DNA from: Burkholderiales bacterium
Lineage (GTDB): Bacteria; Pseudomonadota; Gammaproteobacteria; Burkholderiales; CAIKXV01
Assembly: GCA_014379045.1 (NCBI GenBank)
Contig: JACMMK010000008.1
Coordinates: 1 to 6,597 of the forward strand
Length of the DNA stretch: 6,597 bases
Direction: 5' to 3'
The notes beneath the pieces were generated by a model, which made no database searches, was not told where the DNA came from, and saw nothing but the letters and a program-made list of their open reading frames with translations. The position numbers were made by a program, and so were the translations under genes. Positions 1 through 6,328 of this stretch are shown here, piece after piece. How positions within the stretch are numbered: the stretch's first letter is position 1; each line of letters begins with the position of its first letter.

Positions 1-1092
1 GCACATCGCCATCGCCACCGCGAGCGGGGCGAGCCCCGCGACGCCGGCGAGCGCACCGAAGCCGACGGGCACTGTGACCTCGATCGACTTGTTCACCGTC
101 TGGCGCACGCCGATCGCCTCCGCCGAGCGTCCTTCCGGCGCGCGCGCATACGTGAGCGCCATCGACAACGGCATGCCGCAGCCGAGCGTCAGGCCGTACG
201 CGGCGGCGAGCAGCAACAGCAGCGCGGGCTGCGCGGTCAGCGTGAGCAGGATCGCGACCACCGAGGCGCCGAGCAGCGCACCGCACAGGACGGTCTCCTC
301 GCTGCTGAGGGCGACCAGTCGCGGCAGCACGATACGCACGACGAACGTTGCACCGGCGTAGGTCGCGAGGATCAACCCGATGAACGACGCGGACAACCCG
401 ATCGACACGCCGTAGAGCGGAATGAACAGCGCGAACAGTTCGTTGCCCGACTCGACGACCGCAGCGGCGATCAGCGCCCGCCGCAGCGCTGGAATGCGCA
501 GCAGATCGGAGGCAGGACGGCGCACGGCGGTGTGCGGCGTCGGTTGCGCGTCGGGCATCCGCGCACGCAGCATCCAGGCCAGAATCAACGCAGCGGCCGG
601 CGCGATCGCGAGCAGCAACGCTGCGGTACGATGGCCCAGCATGTCGATCGCCACGCCCGTGCTCGCGCGCCCGACCACCCCGGCGAGCGCGACCGCCAGC
701 GCGTACTGGCTGAAGTTGCGCGTGCGCCCGCCGACATCGCCCAGGCTGCCGACAAGGCTCTGACCGGCCACCGCGTAGATCATGAAGAACAGGCCGATCG
801 CCGCCGCCGTCGGGTAGAGAGCCCACAACGACGGCGTGACGAAGACGATCGCGATCGAGAGGGCCACGCCGCCGCAGCCGACCAGGAGCGGCACGCGCAC
901 GCCGATGCGATCGATCAGCCGCCCTGCGGTGATCGCGAAGATCGCCGGCAGGATCGAGAACAACGCGAAGGTCAGGCCGACCTGCAACGGGGTCGCGCCG
1001 AGTTCGAGCGCGAACAGGGCGAGCAGCAGCTTGGCGCCGATCACCCCCAGATGGGTCAGCATCACGATGACCATCACCTGGGCGATGGTCAT
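1..1092 (-). CDS. MFS transporter, 3' end cut by window edge
   Basis: This is an inner-membrane permease of the major facilitator superfamily. The substrate is not identifiable, and the fold is known mostly for proton-driven export or uptake. The 364 visible residues are mostly hydrophobic helices. A motif-A-like loop, GRLIDRIG, lies at residues 57-64, a polar linker of about 20 residues (roughly 178-198) separates the two six-helix halves, and a conserved GRSAEAIGVR block lies at 321-330. The C-terminus is lost beyond base 1; by comparison with the 379-residue neighbour, only about 15 residues are missing. The ATG at 1092 was chosen because it gives an N-terminus collinear with that neighbour and has a weak purine-rich GAAGAG about 7 nt upstream. 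It begins 28 nt after the stop of the preceding MFS gene, so the two are probably co-transcribed. It is a diverged tandem copy of that gene. The MFS call is secure; the function is open. Confidence 0.9.
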   Translation of the reverse strand, partial: MTIAQVMVIVMLTHLGVIGAKLLLALFALELGATPLQVGLTFALFSILPAIFAITAGRLIDRIGVRVPLLVGCGGVALSIAIVFVTPSLWALYPTAAAIGLFFMIYAVAGQSLVGSLGDVGGRTRNFSQYALAVALAGVVGRASTGVAIDMLGHRTAALLLAIAPAAALILAWMLRARMPDAQPTPHTAVRRPASDLLRIPALRRALIAAAVVESGNELFALFIPLYGVSIGLSASFIGLILATYAGATFVVRIVLPRLVALSSEETVLCGALLGASVVAILLTLTAQPALLLLLAAAYGLTLGCGMPLSMALTYARAPEGRSAEAIGVRQTVNKSIEVTVPVGFGALAGVAGLAPLAVAMAMC

Positions 1093-1120
1093 GCGCCGCT
1101 CTTCGGGCTGCGCGACCTGC

Positions 1121-2260
1121 TCACTTGCGACGCTCGAGCAGCGAGCCGATCGCACCGCTCGCGACAAGCAGCCCGCCGTTCGCCCAGAACACGGCGAGCA
1201 CACCGAGTGCCGTCCCCATCGATCCGAACACGATCGGAATCGACATGTGGGCCATATTGACGATCGTGAAGCGCACGCCGAGGGCCTCGCCCGAGCGGCC
1301 GGGCGGCGCGCGGTTGTAGCACATCATCATCGTCAACGGCTGCCCGCAGCCGAGCCCCAGCCCGAGGGCGAACGACAGCAGTGCGAGCAGGCCGGGCGAA
1401 GTGACGAACGGAAACAGGAAGTACGCCACGCCCGAAAGAAACAGCGACTGCACCAGCAGGCGTGTCTCGCCCAGCCGGTCGATCAACCACGGCATCAGCG
1501 CGCGAATCACGAACGCGGCCGCGGCGAATGCGCCCAGGATCAGACCGATGACCGACGCCGACAACTGGATCGAATGGCCGTAGATCGGCAGGAAGAACGC
1601 GAACAGGTCGACCCCGGCCACCGAGACCGCGCTCATCACGTAAATCGAACGCAGCTCGGGGCGGGTCAGCATGCCGACGAGGTTCGGCTTTGCGACCGCG
1701 ACGTCGCCGCCCGGCGGTGGCGGCAGTGAAGACTTGAGTGCGGCCAGCATCGCCAGTGTCCCCAACGGCAACACCGCGAGCACGAGATACGTGAATCGAT
1801 GGCCGATCCCGTCGATCAGCAGACCCGCGAGCACCGGCCCGACGAGTTGCCCGATCGATACTGCGAGACTGAAGTTCGCGACGTTACGCGCGCGCGCGGC
1901 CGGCTCGCCGATGCGATTGGTGAGACTCTGCATCGCGACGATGAAGTACACGTTCGACAGCCCGATCAACGCCGCCGACAACATCAGCCCGAGCATCGTG
2001 GGCAGCGCGAACGGCAGCAGCATGCCGGCGGTCATGCCGAGCGCACCCCACGCGAGCGAGGGGAAATAGCCGCTGCGATCGAGCAGGCGTCCCGCGGCGA
2101 CCGACAACAGCGTTGGGAACAGGCCGTACAGGCCGATCAGCAGACCGATCGTCGCAGCACCCGCGCCCAGCTCGAGCGCGTACAGGGAGACCACCACGGT
2201 GCTGCCCTTGATTGCCGTGATGCAGAGCACCGGCAGGGCGATCGTCAGGTACAACACCAT
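1121..2260 (-). CDS. MFS transporter (complete)
   Basis: A complete 379-residue inner-membrane permease of the major facilitator superfamily, a usual length for a 12-helix member. Visible features in order are N-terminal helices, motif A GRLLDRSG at residues 57-64, a block rich in small residues around QSL (111-113) and RARN (123-126), a proline/glycine-rich cytoplasmic linker at about 178-195, and the second-half segment DRLGETR at 261-267. The conserved GRSGEALGVR block is at 321-330, and a charged tail ERRK ends the protein. The ATG at 2260 is preceded by AGGGAGG (2272-2278), 11 nt away. That spacing is long, but no other in-frame start lies nearby. The Shine-Dalgarno sequence falls inside a perfect hairpin, which may modulate translation. 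The gene lies 87 nt after dsbC and 28 nt before the paralogous MFS gene. Substrate unknown; drug or metabolite efflux is possible but not shown. Confidence 0.93.
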   Translation of the reverse strand: MVLYLTIALPVLCITAIKGSTVVVSLYALELGAGAATIGLLIGLYGLFPTLLSVAAGRLLDRSGYFPSLAWGALGMTAGMLLPFALPTMLGLMLSAALIGLSNVYFIVAMQSLTNRIGEPAARARNVANFSLAVSIGQLVGPVLAGLLIDGIGHRFTYLVLAVLPLGTLAMLAALKSSLPPPPGGDVAVAKPNLVGMLTRPELRSIYVMSAVSVAGVDLFAFFLPIYGHSIQLSASVIGLILGAFAAAAFVIRALMPWLIDRLGETRLLVQSLFLSGVAYFLFPFVTSPGLLALLSFALGLGLGCGQPLTMMMCYNRAPPGRSGEALGVRFTIVNMAHMSIPIVFGSMGTALGVLAVFWANGGLLVASGAIGSLLERRK

Positions 2261-2265
2261 CCGGG

Positions 2266-2286
2266 TCGATGCCTCCCTGGCATCGA
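2266..2286 (-). promoter_or_regulatory. Perfect 8-bp inverted repeat covering the MFS Shine-Dalgarno
   Basis: On the plus strand TCGATGCC (2266-2273) and GGCATCGA (2279-2286) are exact reverse complements around a 5-nt loop, TCCCT. In the minus-strand transcript the loop reads AGGGA and the following GG is in the 3' arm, so the ribosome-binding AGGGAGG is half in the loop and half in the stem. The stem ends 5 nt before the MFS start codon. It could be an RNA structure tuning translation, or a 21-bp DNA operator for a dimeric repressor. It is not a terminator for dsbC, because no U-run follows it on the minus strand. Confidence 0.6.
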
Positions 2287-2347
2287 ATGAAACGCGGGCG
2301 ATTTTTTTCTTGGAGTCTAACCGATCGCGCAGCGCACGAAGAACACG

Positions 2348-3100
2348 TTATTTTTTCGGCGTCCCGGACGCCGCGGCAGGCACGGGCGTCACCGCGTTCA
2401 TGAACTTTTCGATCTGCGCCGCCGGCACCATGCCGGAGAGCACCGCGCCATCGGCGAACACGAGCGTCGGCGTGACCTGGAAGCCGAGCTTGTCGGACAG
2501 CTTGACCACCTGATCGAGCGAGTTGCGGCAGGTCGGCTTCGACCGCGGGATCACCTGCTTCAACATCCATTCATCCCAGGCGCGCACCCGATCGGTCGAG
2601 CACCAGATCTCGAGCGCACGGTTGCGTGACCCGGGGCGCATCTGCTCGACCGGCGTGAGGAAGGTGTAGACGGTAACGTTCGAGACCTTCTGCAGTTCCT
2701 GCTCGAGTTGGCTGCAGAACGGGCACAGCGGATCGGAGAACACATACAGCGTGCGTCGACCGTCGCCCTTCACCGACTTGATCGCGAGATCGACCGGGAG
2801 CTGCTTGACATCGATCGCGGTCAGCTGGCGCAACCGCTGGTCGGTCAGATTGCGGTTGGTCGACGCTTCGATGATGTTGCCGACGATCAGGTAGTTCAGC
2901 CCCTCGTCGGTATAGAACAGCCGGTTGCCGAAGGCGACCTCGTAGATCCCAGGCAAGGGAGTCTTGCGGATCTCGCGCACTTTCTCGCCGGGCATCTTCG
3001 TTTCGATCAACTTGCGCAGCGCGTCTTCGGGCTGGGCAACGGCACCGGGCGCGGCAAGTGCCAGTAACAGTGCGGTGAACAAGGCGGGCATGCGGTTCAC
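2348..3100 (-). CDS. dsbC: Periplasmic thiol:disulfide interchange protein, DsbC family
   Basis: A 250-residue protein disulfide isomerase of the DsbC/DsbG type, expected to shuffle wrong disulfides in periplasmic proteins and to be kept reduced by DsbD. It has a Sec signal peptide (residues 1-22, cleavage after AVA). The N-terminal dimerisation domain (about 23-95) contains the family-typical segment GNIIEASTNRNLT, and a thioredoxin-fold domain follows. The active site is C126-P-F-C129, and T210-P211 is the probable cis-proline. C167 (in IWC) and C191 match the structural disulfide pair of E. coli DsbC. The CPFC dipeptide differs from CGYC of E. coli DsbC and is nearer CPYC of DsbG. I chose the GTG at 3100 over the ATG at 3091 because GAGG (3107-3110) sits 6 nt before the GTG but 15 nt before the ATG, and because the GTG supplies an arginine in the signal n-region. 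The protein ends in a Pro/Ala-rich tail closing with two lysines. DsbG is the alternative identity, but the second cysteine pair favours DsbC. Confidence 0.9.
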   Translation of the reverse strand: MNRMPALFTALLLALAAPGAVAQPEDALRKLIETKMPGEKVREIRKTPLPGIYEVAFGNRLFYTDEGLNYLIVGNIIEASTNRNLTDQRLRQLTAIDVKQLPVDLAIKSVKGDGRRTLYVFSDPLCPFCSQLEQELQKVSNVTVYTFLTPVEQMRPGSRNRALEIWCSTDRVRAWDEWMLKQVIPRSKPTCRNSLDQVVKLSDKLGFQVTPTLVFADGAVLSGMVPAAQIEKFMNAVTPVPAAASGTPKK

Positions 3101-3106
3101 GGGAAG

Positions 3107-3110
3107 CCTC
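3107..3110 (-). promoter_or_regulatory. Ribosome binding site deciding the dsbC GTG start
   Basis: GAGG on the minus strand, 6 nt before the GTG at 3100. It supports the GTG rather than the ATG three codons downstream. The core is short, so support is moderate. Confidence 0.5.
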
Positions 3111-3116
3111 GGGTCA

Positions 3117-3148
3117 AGGAGTCGGGTAGGCCGGTAGTCGGGTGGTCG
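3117..3148. repeat. Four degenerate 8-nt tandem units
   Basis: Read on the plus strand, consecutive octamers are AGGAGTCG, GGTAGGCC, GGTAGTCG and GGTGGTCG. Each differs from the next at one to four positions. The last unit is also the outer left arm of the long hairpin at 3141-3180. They may be binding sites for a regulator of the divergent genes or simple low-complexity drift; the similarity is loose. Confidence 0.3.
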
Positions 3149-3180
3149 AATGATCGTGCGCGGGGTGCACGACGACCACC
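3141..3180 (-). promoter_or_regulatory. Interrupted long hairpin in the dsbC leader
   Basis: An outer stem pairs GGTGGTCG (3141-3148) with CGACCACC (3173-3180). An inner stem pairs TCGTGC (3154-3159) with GCACGA (3167-3172). The loop is 7 nt (3160-3166), and a one-sided 5-nt bulge, AATGA, lies at 3149-3153. In total there are 14 perfect base pairs. It would lie in the 5' untranslated region of the dsbC transcript, about 40 nt before the start codon, if transcription begins near 3197. No U-tract follows on either strand, so it does not look like an intrinsic terminator. Its role is unknown: RNA stabiliser, translational control element or protein-binding dyad. Confidence 0.55.
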
Positions 3181-3204
3181 GACGGGGAAACCGTGCTGGG
3201 CGCG

Positions 3205-3210
3205 AGTGTA
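3205..3210 (-). promoter_or_regulatory. Candidate -10 box of the dsbC promoter
   Basis: The minus strand reads TACACT followed by a GC-rich discriminator, CGCGCC. It matches four of six positions of TATAAT. No convincing -35 hexamer lies 16-18 nt upstream. It would place the transcript start near 3197 and give a leader of roughly 97 nt containing the hairpin at 3141-3180. I could find no comparable box for the plus-strand operon. Confidence 0.3.
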
Positions 3211-3317
3211 GTGGAAACATCCGCCACGACCCGTTCCAGGCGCCGATCCCGCCGCCACGGTGGTACCTTACCGGGCCGCGTTCGCGACAGGTGCATCGCG
3301 TTCCGCCACGAGTCCAC

Positions 3318-3323
3318 GAGGGG
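3318..3323 (+). promoter_or_regulatory. Ribosome binding site for the cyclodeaminase-family gene
   Basis: GAGGGG followed by a 5-nt spacer and ATG at 3329. This is the clearest Shine-Dalgarno on the plus strand, and it fixes the start well inside an open frame that extends upstream to 3260. Confidence 0.7.
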
Positions 3324-3328
3324 CAGCC

Positions 3329-4339
3329 ATGGTCCGATACCTGAGCGAAGCCGATATCCGATCGGTGTTGACGATGCCGATCGCGCTCGACTGCGTCGAG
3401 CGCGCCTTCGTCGCGCGTGCGCACGGACGTGCCGTCGATATCCCCCGCCGCCGCACGCGCCAGCCCGGCGGGCATCTGCATATCCTGCAGGGCGCCGCGC
3501 CCGAGATCAACACCATCGGCTACAAGGCCTACTACCTGCGCCCGGACCGCTCGCGCACGTTTCTCGTGCACCTGATCGATCATGCGCAGGGCAATCTCGA
3601 GGCGATGCTCGAGGGCGACTGGATGGGCCAGATGCGCACCGGTGCCGCGACCGGCGTGGCCGCGCGCTACCTCGCGCGCGAGGATGCGTCGGTGGTCGGG
3701 CTGTTCGGCTCCGGGCGGCACGCGGTCACCCAGCTCGAGGCCGTGTGCGCGGTACGCAAGATCGCGCAGGTGAAGGTGTTCGGACGCAATGTCGAGCGGC
3801 TCACCCGCTTCTGCGACGAGATGTCGAAACGGGTGAACACCGAGGTGCGCCCCGCGGCGTCGCGGGAAGACACGGTACGGGGCGCGGACATCGTCGTGAT
3901 CATGACGCGCGCCGACGAACCGGTGTTCGACGGCGCCTGGCTCGAACCCGGCCAGTTCATCGCCGCCACCGGCGCGAATGCGCTCAATCGACGCGAGATC
4001 GATCTCACGACAGTCAAGCGCTCGGACGTGATCGTCGTCGATTCGGTGGAAGTGGCCATGGGCGAATGCGGCGACCTGCTCGCAGGGGTCGAAACCGGCC
4101 TGATCTACTGGGAGAACATCCCGACGCTCGGCGACATCATCATCGGGCGCCGGCCGGGGCGCACCGACGCGCGCCAGATCACCCTCTACGAATCGCACGG
4201 CATGGCGTTGCAGGACCTCTACACCGGTCGGCGCGTGCTCGAACTGGCCGTCGAACGCGGTCTGGGCGTCGAGCTGCCGATCGGCGAGCGCGTCGAGTCA
4301 TGCGCCGGTCCAACGATGACGATCAGACAACGACCGTGA
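3329..4339 (+). CDS. Ornithine cyclodeaminase / mu-crystallin family protein
   Basis: A 336-residue, probably cytoplasmic NAD(P)-binding enzyme of the ornithine cyclodeaminase/mu-crystallin family, a normal length. Family members include ornithine and lysine cyclodeaminases, alanine dehydrogenase, ketimine reductases and opine-type synthases. Visible landmarks are R44 and K66 (in GYKAYY) and R103 in the MRTGAATG block, which fit carboxylate and substrate-binding positions. The dinucleotide loop GLFGSGRHA is at 124-132. GANALNRREID (215-225) is followed by VVDS (236-239), and GDIIIGR is at 268-274. True ornithine cyclodeaminases carry an aspartate in a GGD motif where this protein has G215-A216-N217, so strict cyclodeaminase activity is doubtful; an imine reductase or amino-acid dehydrogenase is as likely. 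The start at 3329 has a strong ribosome binding site. It is the first gene of the plus-strand operon, and the next gene starts 4 nt after its stop. Confidence 0.9.
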   Translation: MVRYLSEADIRSVLTMPIALDCVERAFVARAHGRAVDIPRRRTRQPGGHLHILQGAAPEINTIGYKAYYLRPDRSRTFLVHLIDHAQGNLEAMLEGDWMGQMRTGAATGVAARYLAREDASVVGLFGSGRHAVTQLEAVCAVRKIAQVKVFGRNVERLTRFCDEMSKRVNTEVRPAASREDTVRGADIVVIMTRADEPVFDGAWLEPGQFIAATGANALNRREIDLTTVKRSDVIVVDSVEVAMGECGDLLAGVETGLIYWENIPTLGDIIIGRRPGRTDARQITLYESHGMALQDLYTGRRVLELAVERGLGVELPIGERVESCAGPTMTIRQRP

Positions 4340-4343
4340 AACG

Positions 4344-5273
4344 ATGACCCCAGCGAACCCGATCCCGAACTACACGATAGGCTTTGTCGGCCTGGGCAAC
4401 ATGGGGCGACCGATGTCGAGCCGCCTCGCCGGCGCGGGACATCGGCTGATGCTCTTCGATATCGACGCGGCGCGCGCGAGCGCGCTCGCGACGGAGTTGA
4501 ACGCGCGCCGCGCGCCGACGCTGGCCGAGCTCGGTGCGGCGAGCCAGGTCGTGATCACGATGCTCCCCGACGGCCAGACCGTGCGCCGCGTGCTGTTCGG
4601 TGAACGCGACGACGGCACGCAGTCGATCGCCGGGGCGCTCGCCTCCGGAGCAATCGTCATCGACATGAGTTCGTCGTCCCCCGTCGGCACCCGTGAACTG
4701 GGCGCACGGCTCGCCGATCGCGGCATCGCGCTCGTCGACGCGCCAGTGTCAGGGGGGGTGCGCCGCGCCGTCGACGGTTCGCTCGCGATCATGGTCGGTG
4801 GCGACCCGCAGGTGATCGAATGCGTGCAGCCGCTGCTGGCGCCGATGGGGCGACCGATGATCGCCGGTGGCCTCGGTGCCGGGCATGCGATCAAGGCCCT
4901 CAACAACTACGTCTCCGCCGCCGGGCTGCTCGCGGCATGCGAAGCCGTGCGCGCGGGCGTGCGTTTCGGCCTTGAGCCGAACACGATCGTCGACATCCTG
5001 AACGCCTCGACCGGGGTCAACAACAGCACGCAGAACAAGTTGAAGCCGTTTGTGCTTTCGGGCACGTATGCCGACGGCTTCGGCCTCGCGCTGATGGCCA
5101 AAGACCTGCGCACCGCACTCGAGGTCGCCGACGCCACCGGCATGCCGACCGCGCTCGTCGAGACCGTCGTGCGCGTCTGGAACGACGCGGAAAAGAAGCT
5201 GGGGGCGCAGAGCAACCCGGCGCTCAACCATACCGCGATCGATCTCTATCTCGCCGCGCTCGAGCGGCGCTGA
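4344..5273 (+). CDS. 3-hydroxyisobutyrate dehydrogenase family oxidoreductase
   Basis: A 309-residue beta-hydroxyacid dehydrogenase that would oxidise a short 3-hydroxy acid, or reduce the matching semialdehyde, with NAD(P). The N-terminal Rossmann domain shows G16-L-G18-N-M-G21. D39 at the end of the second strand favours NAD over NADP. The substrate signature DAPVSGG is at 132-138, and VDGSLAIMVGG follows. The catalytic lysine is K184 in GHAIKALNN, with N187/N188 next to it, and MAKDL (251-255) carries the second conserved lysine. The C-terminal helical domain is complete. Relatives with the same landmarks include tartronate semialdehyde, glyoxylate/succinic semialdehyde and 6-phosphogluconate-like dehydrogenases, so the substrate is unassigned. 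The ATG comes 4 nt after the upstream stop with only a weak Shine-Dalgarno, suggesting translational coupling. A run of seven G (4752-4758) encodes the two signature glycines. Confidence 0.93.
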   Translation: MTPANPIPNYTIGFVGLGNMGRPMSSRLAGAGHRLMLFDIDAARASALATELNARRAPTLAELGAASQVVITMLPDGQTVRRVLFGERDDGTQSIAGALASGAIVIDMSSSSPVGTRELGARLADRGIALVDAPVSGGVRRAVDGSLAIMVGGDPQVIECVQPLLAPMGRPMIAGGLGAGHAIKALNNYVSAAGLLAACEAVRAGVRFGLEPNTIVDILNASTGVNNSTQNKLKPFVLSGTYADGFGLALMAKDLRTALEVADATGMPTALVETVVRVWNDAEKKLGAQSNPALNHTAIDLYLAALERR

Positions 5274-5289
5274 GCCCGCGGCCTACGTC

Positions 5290-6309
5290 ATGTCGCTGCC
5301 CACCAAGAGGATCAACCTCGCATTCCAGGGTGGTGGTGCGCATGGGGCGTTCACCTGGGGCGTGGTCGACCGGCTGCTCGAGGATGGCCGTCTCGATATC
5401 GAAGCGCTGGTGGGTACCAGCGCCGGGGCGATGAACGCCGCGGTGACCGCCCACGGTCTCGTGGTCGGCGGCCGCGACGGCGCGCGTGCTGCGCTCGAGC
5501 GCTTCTGGCGCGCGGTGTCCGAAGCGGCACTGTTCTCCCCGGTCAAGCCTTCGGCACTCGATCGCTGGATGTCGGTGGGCAATCTCGATTACTCACCGAT
5601 GTTCCAGTGGTTCGATTCGCTCACGCGGATGCTGTCGCCCTACCAGACCAATCCGGGCAACTTCAACCCGCTGCGCGATATCCTGCGCGCCCAGGTCGAT
5701 TTCGAACGCATCCGCGCCGACCGCGAGCACAAGGTGTTCGTCTGCGCGACCAACGTCAACACCGGGCGGATCAAGGTGTTCGGCCGCGAGCAGATGACGA
5801 GTGAGACCGTGCTCGCCTCGGCGTGCCTGCCGTTCCTGTATCAGGCGGTCGAAGTCGACGGCGAGTTCTTCTGGGACGGCGGTTACATGGGCAACCCGCC
5901 GCTCTACCCGCTGTTCTACGAATGTGCGACGCGTGACATCGTGCTGGTCATGATCAACCCGATCAAGATCGCCGAGGTGCCGCAGACCGCCACCGAGATC
6001 TTCGACCGCATCAACGAGATCTCGTTCAACTCGAACCTGATGCGCGAGATGCGCGCGATCAAGTTCGTCTCCGACCTGATCGACAAGGGCTTCACCGATG
6101 GCGGGCGACTGAAGCAGATGCTGATCCATACGGTCGACGCCGAGGACCAGATGCGCCGGCTGTCGACCTCGTCGAAGCTGAACGCGAGCTGGGAGTTCCT
6201 CACCTGGCTGCGCGACCTCGGGCGCGCGCGCGCGCAATCGTTCCTCGATGAGCATTTCGACAAGATCGGCAATCGATCCTCGACCGACATCGACGAGCGG
6301 TTTCTCTGA
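5290..6309 (+). CDS. Patatin-like phospholipase
   Basis: A 339-residue serine hydrolase of the patatin family, expected to cleave acyl chains from phospholipids or other esters. The oxyanion-hole loop GGGAHG is at residues 14-19, the nucleophile S44 is in GTSAG (42-46), and the catalytic aspartate D196 is in DGG (196-198), so the Ser-Asp dyad is complete. The C-terminal part contains a distinctive segment, SSKLNASWEFLTWLRDLGR (294-312), which I associate from memory with a proteobacterial subgroup. There is no signal peptide or membrane segment, so it is probably cytoplasmic or loosely membrane-bound. The start is 16 nt after the dehydrogenase stop, with no good Shine-Dalgarno; the next gene starts 19 nt after its stop. 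Membrane lipid turnover, or hydrolysis of a substrate feeding the two upstream oxidoreductases, are both possible. The family is secure; the substrate is not. Confidence 0.93.
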   Translation: MSLPTKRINLAFQGGGAHGAFTWGVVDRLLEDGRLDIEALVGTSAGAMNAAVTAHGLVVGGRDGARAALERFWRAVSEAALFSPVKPSALDRWMSVGNLDYSPMFQWFDSLTRMLSPYQTNPGNFNPLRDILRAQVDFERIRADREHKVFVCATNVNTGRIKVFGREQMTSETVLASACLPFLYQAVEVDGEFFWDGGYMGNPPLYPLFYECATRDIVLVMINPIKIAEVPQTATEIFDRINEISFNSNLMREMRAIKFVSDLIDKGFTDGGRLKQMLIHTVDAEDQMRRLSTSSKLNASWEFLTWLRDLGRARAQSFLDEHFDKIGNRSSTDIDERFL

Positions 6310-6328
6310 CCCAGCGGCGCCGCACGCG

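Noticed and set aside
532..1729. Long plus-strand open frames opposite the two MFS genes, rich in Arg, Gln, Asp and His.
   Set aside because: They are shadows of the transporter coding strand, with no recognisable domain and no ribosome binding site.
2266..2308. Hairpin followed by seven T on the plus strand, resembling an intrinsic terminator.
   Set aside because: The T-run begins about 15 nt after the stem rather than directly after it, and no plus-strand gene ends there.
3256..3276. Overlapping short palindromes (CCACGGTGG, GGTACC) considered as an operator for the plus-strand operon.
   Set aside because: The arms are only four bases or fewer and expected by chance in GC-rich DNA; no promoter elements could be tied to them.
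3260..3328. Upstream extension of the cyclodeaminase-family gene to the GTG at 3260.
   Set aside because: The extra 23 residues do not resemble the family, and GAGGGG sits exactly in front of the ATG at 3329.
2348..4198. A 616-codon minus-strand open frame running from dsbC across the intergenic region and antisense to the cyclodeaminase-family gene.
   Set aside because: Only the part up to 3100 has a signal peptide and DsbC motifs. Upstream the frame is low-complexity, charged residue text antisense to a gene with clear family motifs, as expected at high G+C.
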